From a virus: a DNA stretch of 39,595 nucleotides. Each line of letters starts with the position of its first letter. The stretch's first letter is position 1. The position numbers were made by a program, and so were the translations under genes. Of the stretch, positions 18,001-25,274 are shown piece after piece. Under the pieces are notes generated by a model. It was not told the DNA's origin. It saw only the letters and a list, made by a program, of their open reading frames with translations, and did not search any database. The DNA is taken from positions 1 through 39,595 of the IMG/VR virus record IMGVR_UViG_3300003885_000015; one strand, given 5' to 3'.

Positions 18001-18472
18001 CCTCGATGGACTTCATCACGTCAATATCGTCTTGTGCAATGACAGCATTATCGAAGTTTGTAAGGTGGTTCGCTGTGATCTTATTGAATTGCTGCAGTTC
18101 GGTGAAATCAATCGCATCGAGATTTAATTTACTCTCAACACTTTTTGAATCAGACTCAACAGCGAACCGGGGAATACCTGATTGACGACTGAGTTCTTTT
18201 GTTTTTGCAAACTGATCAGGGTCAACTTTAACAGCCTCACTCATCACACCTTTAGTTTTGATGCTTTGATCAAATTCATCAACCAAAGCTAACTCGCTGG
18301 CTGAAAAGTTTTCAGGGTTGCTTGGCGTTTGAGGGTCGTTAAGCTCACTTAATGGTGAAATATTTCTTACAAACTTAGGCGCTTTTTTCTCAAGCGTAGT
18401 ACCACCGTCGGCACTGACACCTTCAAAATTCAATGCATCAAAATCAATCGCATCAAGATTTAATTCACTCAT
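12038..18472 (-). CDS. Giant internal virion/ejection protein with HExxH motif (T7 gp16-like position)
   Basis: 2144 residues. By size, position and composition it is the large ejection protein of a T7/BPP-1-like particle. Features: LNLDAIDF occurs twice near the N-terminus (residues 4-11 and 116-123). An Ala/Gly-rich hydrophobic stretch lies around 270-340 and another around 350-375. HEFAH at 744-748, in STFMHEFAHFTYEM, fits a zinc metallopeptidase-like site. Lys-rich coiled segments fill the middle. The last 500 residues (QRLRFGTTLGAMGFKVSTGV, LIFLYTLPVLFDMM) resemble the polyvalent-protein C-terminal domains of phage ejection proteins. No lysozyme or transglycosylase motif was found. ATG 18472 overlaps the previous stop as ATGA; an ATG 18 bp upstream (18490) is the alternative. 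Confidence 0.8.
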   Translation of the reverse strand: MSELNLDAIDFDALNFEGVSADGGTTLEKKAPKFVRNISPLSELNDPQTPSNPENFSASELALVDEFDQSIKTKGVMSEAVKVDPDQFAKTKELSRQSGIPRFAVESDSKSVESKLNLDAIDFTELQQFNKITANHLTNFDNAVIAQDDIDVMKSIEDTFTSVKDYGSDLARGFEKGQLSVEMAEIGLDRLFKTLDSPDGVINGVISDGTQINPDALDTILPISELNLVDPQLKRLDEIRENLKVEGSELGFFAESPVVAAEQLPVIYEIVAEGLLFAAAGGATAALGGLAVGAVTGPGAIATGATAGLLGAKFAGRVGIAKGAFDIEAGSAFLDFSAFKDDKGNVINQKIAGGAAVAVGLINAMLESLALAALGRTVTPVMRAMIKKKVGDQIASESGRQLMTRIASRYAVAVAAETLTEMIQESVKLLGGDVAKFVDNDSFTEQDLSKILSNIFSDEHAEQVAEAGKKAFQASLVLSSPGTVISATVENNQRIRKSEQEQKQIDQLNEDVKNSKSKERDKENFKEFVERVGDEDNTTVFIDSEKVDAYLQEFSPKDIEKDVALSLLIKQAREAMATGTDIQIPLADFATEIADTKHFDELREGMTLDADSTSPFREAETKKENESYIQSLMAKAGERTDIEVSSEKIFNTVRDQLVDTGRVTVKDASVMAEIVPLWAEAKAERDNKTITEVFDESNLTIEGVFTGERKRLDKALTQDDRGYYDPVNSVIRLNETSNESTFMHEFAHFTYEMEIKTDGAMLESMNNWFERNSSDVAKEAGNGVTTDDVTAFLVDKTTGDTAKDVHIKRATHEQLARGFEKYLMEGKAPSVELREVFRSLARWMTNLYKRMIDREGVDSLNVNLDDNARRFFDSLIATEEQIAQAQARMKLEPLFTDATMAGMTEKQFEDHQLKEQESDDKQVETLRDKIVKQLTQRSEEHWKEEKDIIILDEIEKLKVRKIYQVGNRLKSNVSTEHIETEISKLTKGVENAKRSVRKLRSKNESIGKFIALHGGLNRESMKIVGIDSTDNNTRFGKKPLFRIKGGMTLEAVTLLLNSKNIDGGKNSNSDSATHVRNILSNNDRLVDDKLALEVDELNELIRIDQAKINTLDNSIGLVDVKLNRSAVRDIVGVKKTSKSNVKSVVVPVELKDMVSNSKRSVHPNEAAALFDYPSGAEMLNALIVAPPIADVANANAEKIMVERHGDILNDGSIGLEADIAVQDESRAELMLKELKMLSRNTSLPKIDRQTIKENAIINIGKLSFTEIFPNKYRKAEIKAAQLSAKLLAKGDKTGASAAKLQQVVNFYLGVAATNAKKETLKIVKRTARYKKKKVQLAIRKAGNQYWEQIERILSRFEFRKSTSIKKIDDINLWVKNRLEDDGDQLMLSNEVLDGEFITHWKKIPFAKLQGINDSLVNLEHVAVYSNKITVDQERVDFDDFVTEWTGGMDSVNKSGDKFQVNASRADAPAKPVEWSRWAMAQMTKIPWMASWLDGGERVGISHRALVQNFNTAYTNSLTLWKSAAEPVMKAIKARSKETIKRHNKTFFIPEIKGRAGHTGNLKGDEIIAIALNTGNEGNLRKFLLGEQWADPEIESDISFDNRILQSVLQHMEKEDWLFVQLVWKQMNTLYDPLAEVHKRTTGLAPPKVIAVPVKPIGDKYDGMELSGGYYPVKYDPLRSDAARKREEKINAQTDSMLFGGTASIQASVNAGATNERTKFYDPIRLSMDVIASHFQETIHYITHHDAVRQTNKLVRDKRVRDQIVASIGENEYDQLIPWVNDIAKDGRESPAKMFWDSVFQRLRFGTTLGAMGFKVSTGVIQISGAFNTIGEVGSVNYFQALRTVLGSRESMRSAQNFAMSNSKILKHRTKTMDREIKNAMQLLEGKSGKLAWAQEVSMKHIAYTQFYMVDIPSWHSAYIKEMKLSGDEKKAFEYADFVVENVQGSGAIKDMARISRGQAETGKMLTMFMTFFSAFWNQQRDFGRGVKSGDTSVTGVAAKLIFLYTLPVLFDMMMRDELSAPDGNDEDERLQKMLTKVAMYPAASIPLVRDVASSLGGGFGYNISPIASIIKSGVESLPRLIEGAVTDKEITKASVKGVTKLIGAGLGIPGVSQAWATGEHLEEVIVDGEKFTFQELGFGPKRDL

Positions 18473-20070
18473 CTTGTTGCATCCCGCCAAGCTCTGACTA
18501 GATTTTCAGTTGTGATAGGGATGTTTCTCTCACGCAATGCACCAGTTAATGTTCTGATATCTTTAACCGGGATATCATCGAGTGAAGTTTCACTGTCGAA
18601 AAACGTCCCTTCCTCAACAACCTTGCGGGTGAACCCGGCAAGCAGTTCAGTGTATTCTTGAGAATTTAATTCACGACCTAATATGTCTTTTTGAATATCA
18701 TGTTCGGTGTCAAGCAATGCATAGAATTGGTCAGTACGCACGTTATCACGACCTTTCGCACTGCCAAAAATTTGAAAAACAGCCGAATTAGTCTGCTTGG
18801 TTCGAGTTCGCCCGATTTGATGATCAGTTTTGTCTTTTTTACTGCCTGCACCACGTGCTGATTTTACAGCAGTGATTAACCGATTGCGTTGCGTTGGTGC
18901 GAGTTTGTGGAAAAAATCAGAAGGGTTGATTTTAGCCAATTTTTTATCATCAAGAACCATCAAGTCACTGAATGTTGACCAGTCGGTTTTAACTTCACCA
19001 ACGTCACCCTTGAGTTTAGCTTTCTGAACATTCGATAATAAATTCCATTTTTCGCCGTTAGTTGAAATGAATTGCTCAACCGTATTAGCAGGATCAATGA
19101 TGAAATTTTCAGCGTCTTCATAAGCATCACCATTGGCTTCTGATTCGATTTGTTTCTTAAGTGAGAATTGACGCATTGCCTCAGATGACACTTTCTTATT
19201 AAGAACAGGGTCACTGGTTCCAATGACACGATCAATCTCATCTTTGATATCACCACGATCATCAAATTGACTGACTGCTTTACGTGCAACCAACACAGCC
19301 GTGGTTGAATCTGATTCATCTTTTTCAGCAATTACTTTTTTATCAATCGCCTTATTCATTTTAATTTTATCAGGTGGTTCCAGCAGATCACCATAGTCAA
19401 CCATTGACACTTTAGCTTCGTCTGAACTCACTGCTAACGCGGCACTGATCGTAGCACCAGCGAATGAAGATCGGTAGGTTTGCAATTTTTCGTTTCGTGT
19501 TTCAGCACTGTCACCCGTTAAATCCGACAGTTCATTGATAGCCTGTTCACCGAGGTTTTGCTGCACTTTTAAATCGAAAGGTTGGTTATACAACAAGGAA
19601 GCATTTTCAATCGTATTTTCGACTTGTGAGCCAATGGTTGCTAAATTCCAAGATTGAAAACCTTTCGTCGCATGTCGCTGAACATCTGACTTACTGCGGT
19701 TAACTTGTCTTTTCGCAACGGATTCAAATTTTTGTCTGGTAATAGGGTCAAGATTATCACCATAAGATTTGACTAAATCATCAAGTGACTTGTTCGCACC
19801 CTCAGCACCATCGAACGCATTAATACCTTGCGTGTTGAAGTAACCCGTTTGTGAATTGAAAAACAGATCATTCTTGTCACGCTCGAAATTAACCAAAGCA
19901 TCTTCTGCTTTGAGCGTAGTGACGCGGTTATTAATCTGATTACCAACATCTGCCAATTTCAGCAAACTATTGGCAACCGGTGAGCCACCAGAGGGAATTG
20001 CGCTGAGTTTCGCACCGGGTACAACTTGAGACTGAACCGTTGGTTGAACTGCTTGAGATATTTTAGGCAT
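18469..20070 (-). CDS. Internal virion protein, T7 gp15-like
   Basis: 533 residues, helical and charged, with no transmembrane segment. Sequence cues such as PVANSLLKLADVGNQINNR, NFERDKNDLFFNSQTGYFNTQG and ITRQKFESVAKRQ are typical of the phage internal core protein that sits between the gp14-like and gp16-like proteins. In T7 this protein forms part of the internal core and, with the giant protein, the DNA-ejection tunnel. It is coupled to the giant protein gene by a 4-bp ATGA overlap, and 2 bp separate it from the gp14-like gene upstream. The assignment leans on gene order plus the N-terminal pattern. Confidence 0.75.
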   Translation of the reverse strand: MPKISQAVQPTVQSQVVPGAKLSAIPSGGSPVANSLLKLADVGNQINNRVTTLKAEDALVNFERDKNDLFFNSQTGYFNTQGINAFDGAEGANKSLDDLVKSYGDNLDPITRQKFESVAKRQVNRSKSDVQRHATKGFQSWNLATIGSQVENTIENASLLYNQPFDLKVQQNLGEQAINELSDLTGDSAETRNEKLQTYRSSFAGATISAALAVSSDEAKVSMVDYGDLLEPPDKIKMNKAIDKKVIAEKDESDSTTAVLVARKAVSQFDDRGDIKDEIDRVIGTSDPVLNKKVSSEAMRQFSLKKQIESEANGDAYEDAENFIIDPANTVEQFISTNGEKWNLLSNVQKAKLKGDVGEVKTDWSTFSDLMVLDDKKLAKINPSDFFHKLAPTQRNRLITAVKSARGAGSKKDKTDHQIGRTRTKQTNSAVFQIFGSAKGRDNVRTDQFYALLDTEHDIQKDILGRELNSQEYTELLAGFTRKVVEEGTFFDSETSLDDIPVKDIRTLTGALRERNIPITTENLVRAWRDATR

Positions 20071-20072
20071 GT

Positions 20073-20594
20073 CTACACCTGTACATTGGCCGAACTATCA
20101 GCCGTGAACCATTTATCAGCCACACCGGAACCTACAATTGTTGACCCTATATTCCCGGCACCACTGAGCAGTGTGCCAATCGCACGTTGATTGCCTTGTT
20201 TTTCAGCCGCAACACCAGCCGCTCTGGTGAATGTTGCCTGATTTTCAACTGATGAAGCCTTGTCATCAAAATTTCGACGTAAGCGAAGTGCATCTGCTTC
20301 ACCCAAAACAGCCGCATCTTGTTGTAATTTAAACGCCGAACCTGAGTCAACATCAATACCACTTGCACCTGCTTGCGCTCTTTGTTTTGAGACAAGCTGT
20401 GCAGTACGTTGTCTTAAGTCATTCTCACGTTCAACACTGATATTCCTAACCCGAGTAGCATCGTTTTCTAGCACCCTTGCGTTATAATCGGCAACACTTT
20501 TCTCATATTTCCCTTGTTGCCTTTGTTGATAAGCAGTAGCCACTGTACCTGCAACCTGCAAACCAACAACAACCGCCAATACAGGACTACACAT
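20073..20594 (-). CDS. Internal virion protein, T7 gp14-like
   Basis: 173 residues. The N-terminus has a hydrophobic segment (VLAVVVGLQVAGTVATAY), followed by a long amphipathic helix (QQRQQGKYEKSVADYNARVLE) and the conserved ARSGVDV-like stretch (QAGASGIDVDSGSAFKLQQDAA). These are hallmarks of the gp14-type ejection protein, which enters the outer membrane during infection. A late Gly-rich hydrophobic piece (IGTLLSGAGNIGSTIVG) completes the family pattern. The start overlaps the end of the gp13-like gene by 8 bp. The order gp13-gp14-gp15-gp16-like is the same as in T7. Confidence 0.82.
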   Translation of the reverse strand: MCSPVLAVVVGLQVAGTVATAYQQRQQGKYEKSVADYNARVLENDATRVRNISVERENDLRQRTAQLVSKQRAQAGASGIDVDSGSAFKLQQDAAVLGEADALRLRRNFDDKASSVENQATFTRAAGVAAEKQGNQRAIGTLLSGAGNIGSTIVGSGVADKWFTADSSANVQV

Positions 20595-21060
20595 TTAAAC
20601 CACCTTCTAAATGAAACCGATGAAAAAACTCATTTTCAAGCCCGTATCTCGCCGGTTTTTCAATAATGAACCCAATTCTTTTTAACCATCTTATGCTTTT
20701 TTTATTATTCACATGCACATAATTAGTCAAAGATGGGCAAATATTAAGCATATCATCTATCACACCGTCGATATTCTTAATAAATTCTCTTTTATGCTGT
20801 AAAGCGGCATTAGTTCCTAGCAACCACGGCGAACCTATGCCTAGTACAGCGTTACGAATGACCAAACCCAACATAACAACCGGGTTATTGTTTATCGTCA
20901 CGATAACGCAAATCTCAGACTCACAAACACCATCAATCAAAGCATTCATTGGTGATAAATGATGTGACGACCAAACCTCATCAATATCATCTTGACGCAT
21001 GTCATCTGCAATCTGTTTCATTAAACTCAGTTTTGGTTTAACGAACTTAACCACCGACAT
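20587..21060 (-). CDS. DUF2833 / T7 gp13-like acetyltransferase-fold protein
   Basis: 157 residues from the ATG at 21060; the codon before it is TTG, so an extra Met-like start is possible. It shows the GNAT-like pattern of DUF2833: MRQDDIDEVWSSHHLSP, then ICVIVTINNNPVVMLGLVI, GIGSPWLLGTNAALQHKREF, and NYVHVNNKKSIRWLKRIGFIIE near the C-terminus, the classic end of the acetyltransferase fold. T7 gp13 is a morphogenesis/internal protein of this family needed for complete particles; catalytic activity is not established. It overlaps the tail protein upstream by 14 bp and the gp14-like gene downstream by 8 bp. Confidence 0.78.
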   Translation of the reverse strand: MSVVKFVKPKLSLMKQIADDMRQDDIDEVWSSHHLSPMNALIDGVCESEICVIVTINNNPVVMLGLVIRNAVLGIGSPWLLGTNAALQHKREFIKNIDGVIDDMLNICPSLTNYVHVNNKKSIRWLKRIGFIIEKPARYGLENEFFHRFHLEGGLNV

Positions 21061-23470
21061 CAATTCTAGGAATGACAGATAAAACAGTTAAAGGCAGTGG
21101 TGATCGTTGCTCAATTCTAACACCACCACCTTTCGACCACTGTGGGTCAATGAACACTTCTTGCTTATATGTTCGCAATGGTAAAGGGTCATAACCATCG
21201 AAGTCATATCTTGGTTTAATTTCTTGAAACGTGGTTTGAGTAACAACATCACCATCTTGTCTGGCACCGACAAACCCACCACGGGACATATCGACTTCAA
21301 TGGTGACTTTTGATACCGACAACGAACTGTGCTTGAGTGTTTCAGAAGGTGAAGCAAGATCAATATCAAGCAGTTCGATTACTGGCAAATAAGGCAGACC
21401 AACTTGAACCAATGCCGCTTCATCATTAAGTCTAATCTCACCAGCGACCACTAAAAATTCCCCGGCTTCATACCCATCAGCCAAAACCGTAACCATTCTA
21501 CCTTCGAGGTGATCCAGACCGTCGACCTCAATCTTAGGTTTGCTGGGACTACCCGTAACGAATGGCACACGAGTAACACCTGAGTCCAGATAAAAACAAT
21601 CAATCACGTTCACTTCTTCACGTTGATCTAATCGCTCAGTGTAGTGCAAAGTCACACCTTGAATGACACGAGCAACCACGACATACACCGAGTCAATGTC
21701 ACGCTCACGAATAACTTCAACCGATTTAAACAAACCATCAGTGTCATGCCTGTGCCAAGCAAATACACCTTGATTTCGATCATGAGTTAAACCAAGTAAA
21801 ACACCATCACTTCTAACACACCAAAGGATTCGATAAGGTGCCAATGAGAAAGCCATACTCACGATCTCAAAGCCCTTGAATAAATGTTCTGACATCAAGG
21901 AAAGTTCTTCGTTGAGATAATTACCTTGACCTAAGATGTAGCCGAACTCTCGAATTTTTGACTGATTATTCTGAAGATGGATTACATTGTTATCAATAAC
22001 AATTGGTTTTAACCATGATGAACCATTGTATGATTGAACCCGTACACCAGCAGTTGCAGGTGTGAGTACACGATCTCGACCATCGCCAAGCACCCATTCA
22101 GCGCCGGAAGTCATGATGATCAAACTATCAAGTGAGACAATGTGTCTAATCTCATTCACGCTTTTTGCCGCAATAGTCAAAGTGACTGCATCATCATCAC
22201 GAGAAACACGAGATATCCGCATTGATTCAAAGTCAGCAGTTTGTGACATGAAAATAGTATACGGGTCATTAATTGTATTGGCGAACACATGACGTGACTG
22301 ATAATAACCCACAGTTGCCGGGTAATTGTTTAAGTTAGCAAAAGGCAACCTTTCTTCATACGGCGCAATGCTTGTGATCGGCGCAATGTTGAAATCTTCA
22401 AACGTCAATGTTCTTGAGTCACCAATCCAGCCGAAAATATCCGTATTCGACGCTATGCTTTTATAAACACGATAATAACTGATAGCCGTCATCGGGAAAT
22501 TCGGATCATTCCAATTAAGTTTAGCGCCAAAAGTTGATGTCAGTTCTGGTGAGGTGAATTTAATCACTTTATCAAACAACGATTCTCTACCTTGAACGCT
22601 AACAGCAGTGACAACGTAGAAGTAATCTTTACTTTCTGCCCCACCACCTGTACCAACATTATCAACAGTCGGTTCCCCTGACAAAAGACCACCTGAGATG
22701 TATGGTGTATACGTGCTTGAGTCCTCACCAATCAATCGGAGTGTAGTGACATTGATTATGTCAATATTGAACGAACGATTGTTGAGTTCAACTGTACCAA
22801 CGATACCCGCGATTGTAACCAACTGACCTTGCTTGAGTCCTACAATTGTCGTTGTCGATATGTCAGTCTGAGCACCTATGTTTATACCATTGATGCTGTA
22901 TATAATCGCTGGTTCTTCTGGAAACTGAGGAGGGAGAACAATGTTTCCAAACATAATGCTTGAAATTGACCATGATATATCATTAACAGGATCATGCACC
23001 AGATATTGTGGTGGGTGTTGCCCAGCAGTACCACCGTCATCGAATACAGCAGTAATTGTCATTATGTCACCAGACTGAGTGAACTGCATTCGATTGATAA
23101 CATTAGTATCGGTGAAAGGTGTTACAAGAAAATAAGGAACACCACTTTCTAAAACAAACGCACCATCGCGAATAACATACATTCTACCGGGTTCAAAAAG
23201 CAACATATAATTTGCGTCATTGAATGGTCCGACTCTGTTCGTTTCAAACGGGATCAGTCTTGGTGAATTTGCTAAATCATAACCTTGACCAGTGACAACC
23301 ATGTTATCAACAATGCGAAACCCCGGACGTGAGTAAACACCACCTTGAGCGCGTATGAAAAAATTCTTACAAAGATTTAAACCTGTGGAATAAACCGAAA
23401 GATCAGCGCGGGATTGCAGAGAAGGTGATATTTCACCAGCGGTGAATGATCGTTTTATCGTGGTAGGCAA
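21047..23470 (-). CDS. Tail tubular protein B-like (tail nozzle) protein
   Basis: 807 residues. The opening TTIKRSFTAGEISPSLQSRADLSVY...CKNFFIRAQGGVYSRPGFRIVD carries the family signature (F.aGElsP.l..R.Dl..Y..G....N....pqGG...RPGt). That signature marks the large beta-propeller/nozzle protein of T7- and BPP-1-like podoviruses. Downstream it has GAEWVLGD, FGYILGQGNYLNEELSLMSEHLF and RILWCVRSDGVLLGLTHDRNQGVFAWHRH, the propeller blades. It forms the distal tail tube that contacts the fibres. The start is TTG at 23470 with AGGA 7 nt upstream; no closer ATG gives the conserved N-terminus. It lies 2 bp after the tail tubular A-like gene. Confidence 0.85.
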   Translation of the reverse strand: MPTTIKRSFTAGEISPSLQSRADLSVYSTGLNLCKNFFIRAQGGVYSRPGFRIVDNMVVTGQGYDLANSPRLIPFETNRVGPFNDANYMLLFEPGRMYVIRDGAFVLESGVPYFLVTPFTDTNVINRMQFTQSGDIMTITAVFDDGGTAGQHPPQYLVHDPVNDISWSISSIMFGNIVLPPQFPEEPAIIYSINGINIGAQTDISTTTIVGLKQGQLVTIAGIVGTVELNNRSFNIDIINVTTLRLIGEDSSTYTPYISGGLLSGEPTVDNVGTGGGAESKDYFYVVTAVSVQGRESLFDKVIKFTSPELTSTFGAKLNWNDPNFPMTAISYYRVYKSIASNTDIFGWIGDSRTLTFEDFNIAPITSIAPYEERLPFANLNNYPATVGYYQSRHVFANTINDPYTIFMSQTADFESMRISRVSRDDDAVTLTIAAKSVNEIRHIVSLDSLIIMTSGAEWVLGDGRDRVLTPATAGVRVQSYNGSSWLKPIVIDNNVIHLQNNQSKIREFGYILGQGNYLNEELSLMSEHLFKGFEIVSMAFSLAPYRILWCVRSDGVLLGLTHDRNQGVFAWHRHDTDGLFKSVEVIRERDIDSVYVVVARVIQGVTLHYTERLDQREEVNVIDCFYLDSGVTRVPFVTGSPSKPKIEVDGLDHLEGRMVTVLADGYEAGEFLVVAGEIRLNDEAALVQVGLPYLPVIELLDIDLASPSETLKHSSLSVSKVTIEVDMSRGGFVGARQDGDVVTQTTFQEIKPRYDFDGYDPLPLRTYKQEVFIDPQWSKGGGVRIEQRSPLPLTVLSVIPRIDVGG

Positions 23471-23472
23471 AA

Positions 23473-24129
23473 TTAATTCCTAATAGTGACAAACTCACTC
23501 TCAGCTTGATCTATGTGATGATCATTGAGGTCTTTGACGATAGCTGAACTCAAGTAGTTTTTGTATATCTGTAACGATTCACGTCTAAGTTTAATCCCTA
23601 AATCACCACCGACAATCGGTATAGCAATTTCAGACGCAAGCAAATGAGAAAGTGCTAACACAAAATCATTACTAAACAATTCTGAATTTTCCTCTCTGGA
23701 CATATAATCAACATATAACCCGGGTTGATTTGATCCAACAAGTCTAAGACCAGCTTTCATGAATATTTCATAAGGGATCGACTTTCTCAACTCAGCGCGT
23801 GTTAATACCCGGCTATCAAGCAATCGAGAAATATAATCACTACTGCCACTTGCCAGTTCTTCGTAACTCCCCACCAGTCTGTTGATGTGCAAACAATTAA
23901 TAGGGTAGTTGTAGACATACGCCCAATTAAATATCGTATCTGAGGTTGAGTTCAACGGCTCAAGCTTTCGAGCAAACTGCCACGGTATTTCGGCAAGTAA
24001 ACGATCACGCACAATGGGGTAACGCAAGCTGCACTGTTGTGCTTGCACTGAATTTTCAGTAAAGGAGTTAATCGTACGAGCGCGTATATTACCTAGCGCC
24101 AAATTACAAATGGCAACTTCACTGACCAT
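23473..24129 (-). CDS. Tail tubular protein A-like adaptor
   Basis: 218 residues. The N-terminal half matches the tail tubular protein A (gp11-like) pattern: VAICNLALGNIRARTINSFTENSVQAQQC, YPIVRDRLLAEIPWQFARKLEPL. The protein then reads FNWAYVYNYPINCLHI and ends with helical sequence. In T7-like phages it forms the ring joining portal to nozzle and also contacts the fibres. Its start shares a base with the stop of the upstream 106-residue gene, and it is followed at 2 bp by the nozzle gene, as expected for a stoichiometric tail pair. Confidence 0.85.
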   Translation of the reverse strand: MVSEVAICNLALGNIRARTINSFTENSVQAQQCSLRYPIVRDRLLAEIPWQFARKLEPLNSTSDTIFNWAYVYNYPINCLHINRLVGSYEELASGSSDYISRLLDSRVLTRAELRKSIPYEIFMKAGLRLVGSNQPGLYVDYMSREENSELFSNDFVLALSHLLASEIAIPIVGGDLGIKLRRESLQIYKNYLSSAIVKDLNDHHIDQAESEFVTIRN

Positions 24130-24449
24130 TAGCTTGTGTCACCATAAAGTGTTTTGATAACGTCTTTTTCTCCTTTTGGTTTAGTCAATTCAATGTGTGT
24201 GAATTGAAATCGCACATTCTTATTAGATTCTTCTTTATCTTTGTGTTCACTCATCGAATCAAGAAAAGCAAACCCGCGAACTTCTACAACTTCACCAATC
24301 TCAATATCGTCAACTTTGAGTTCTTCCAACATATCGTCATCAAAATTAACACTCGTACCATACGGGTAATGTGACTGATCCGAGCATTCAGTTAACTTGT
24401 TAGAGTCATCCTTTTCTCGTTTGATCGACACCATACCATCATGTTTCAT
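24129..24449 (-). CDS. Capsid staple-like small head protein
   Basis: 106 residues. SHYPYGTSVNFDDDMLEELKVDDIEIGEVVEVRGFAFLDS follows the pattern of the small podoviral head protein annotated as capsid staple (YPYG..i.L..E.l.kL.i....vG..v...a.a.V), ending with a QFTHIEL strand. Such proteins clip adjacent capsomers. Acidic and soluble. ATGA overlap couples it to the 95-residue gene upstream, and its stop overlaps the tail tubular A-like start. The name is a family-pattern call; an alternative is an uncharacterised head decoration protein. Confidence 0.6.
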   Translation of the reverse strand: MKHDGMVSIKREKDDSNKLTECSDQSHYPYGTSVNFDDDMLEELKVDDIEIGEVVEVRGFAFLDSMSEHKDKEESNKNVRFQFTHIELTKPKGEKDVIKTLYGDTS

Positions 24450-24733
24450 ATCGTTTCTACCGAACTTGATGGTTTAGCAGGATCATTTCCTTCACCAGTA
24501 CCAAGAAATGAGGCTTCTTGAACGTCTTCCTTGTTACTGGCAATTTCTTCAACCAGTCTCTTTTCTTCTTTCAAACGCTTTTCACGTTCTTTTTTCGATT
24601 CAGGTTTTTGCAACTCAAGCCATGACGGAATTTCTTTAAACGCTTTTTGCACAGTTAGCGTTTTTCGTTTTCCCGTAGGACTGTATAGCTTACCGTTAAA
24701 AAAACCAGTTTTTAACACTCTGTAACTTGGCAT
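24446..24733 (-). CDS. Small podoviral head-region protein of unknown function
   Basis: 95 residues. The N-terminus YRVLKTGFFNGKLYSPTGKRKTLTV followed by IPSWLEL is a compact motif often found between capsid and tail genes in podoviruses (F.nG..Y.p.gk....PsWl). The rest is a charged coiled segment (KKEREKRLKEEKRLVEEI) with a disordered tail. SD AGAGGGATG lies immediately upstream. It is the first gene after the hairpin that follows the capsid genes. The role is not known; a minor head or connector component is likely from position. Confidence 0.65.
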   Translation of the reverse strand: MPSYRVLKTGFFNGKLYSPTGKRKTLTVQKAFKEIPSWLELQKPESKKEREKRLKEEKRLVEEIASNKEDVQEASFLGTGEGNDPAKPSSSVETI

Positions 24734-24751
24734 GTCTCATCCCTCTAAAAT

Positions 24752-24793
24752 ACCTGCCTCGAAAAAACTCGTCATTTTCACTTCAAGACAGGT
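24752..24793 (-). terminator. Hairpin after the capsid genes, partial terminator or processing site
   Basis: In the minus-strand RNA a 12-bp stem forms between 24793-24782 (ACCUGUCUUGAA) and 24763-24752 (UUCGAGGCAGGU), with two G-U pairs and an 18-nt loop; it is perfect only in that direction. It is followed by AUUUUAG rather than a long U-run. Placed right after the major capsid and cement genes, it could attenuate transcription into the tail genes or stabilise the capsid mRNA. Confidence 0.45.
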
Positions 24794-24816
24794 TAAGAAA
24801 ATATCAGTGAGTACTA

Positions 24817-25245
24817 TTAAGCACCCGTGATATTAGTTTGATTACCCATTGTAATACCTGCGGTAATTTTACCAACACTCGGTGCACCACCGACCACTAC
24901 GTAACTGATACCAAGATACCGTTGGTCAACTTCTGTCGGTAAATAACGAAGCACGAACTGCTTACCAACAACCAAGTCAGCAAGAAGGATAGTCTCAGTG
25001 ATGATGTCAGTACCAAGTGCAGGTGTTGCACCTTTAGAAATTGAAACAACCAACGAAGTTAAAATGTCGAACGCCTCAGTCACTTGAACCAAGACAGGGA
25101 TCATGCTTTTACCAACGTCTTGATGCAATGGTGCTTGACTATCGAAAGGTGTGCCAGCGATACCAAGATCAATTTGATTCGTTGAAATCGAAGTCGCTAC
25201 AATCACTTGATTGTCAGAAAACAATTGTTGTTGTGAAAAAATCAT
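24817..25245 (-). CDS. Bbp16-like capsid cement protein
   Basis: 142 residues. It begins MIFSQQQLFSDNQVIVATSISTNQIDLG, the pattern of the BPP-1 Bbp16 cement protein family (LFSd.QaltatA.STn.iDLG), and is otherwise beta-strand rich (QFVLRYLPTEVDQRYLGISYVVVGG). Cement proteins decorate the capsid and strengthen it after expansion. The gene directly follows the major capsid gene and has its own SD (GGAG about 8 nt upstream), as expected for a protein made in similar amounts. A stem-loop follows it at 24752-24793. Confidence 0.83.
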   Translation of the reverse strand: MIFSQQQLFSDNQVIVATSISTNQIDLGIAGTPFDSQAPLHQDVGKSMIPVLVQVTEAFDILTSLVVSISKGATPALGTDIITETILLADLVVGKQFVLRYLPTEVDQRYLGISYVVVGGAPSVGKITAGITMGNQTNITGA

Positions 25246-25274
25246 TTCTTTTTACTCCACAAAATTAATTTGAA

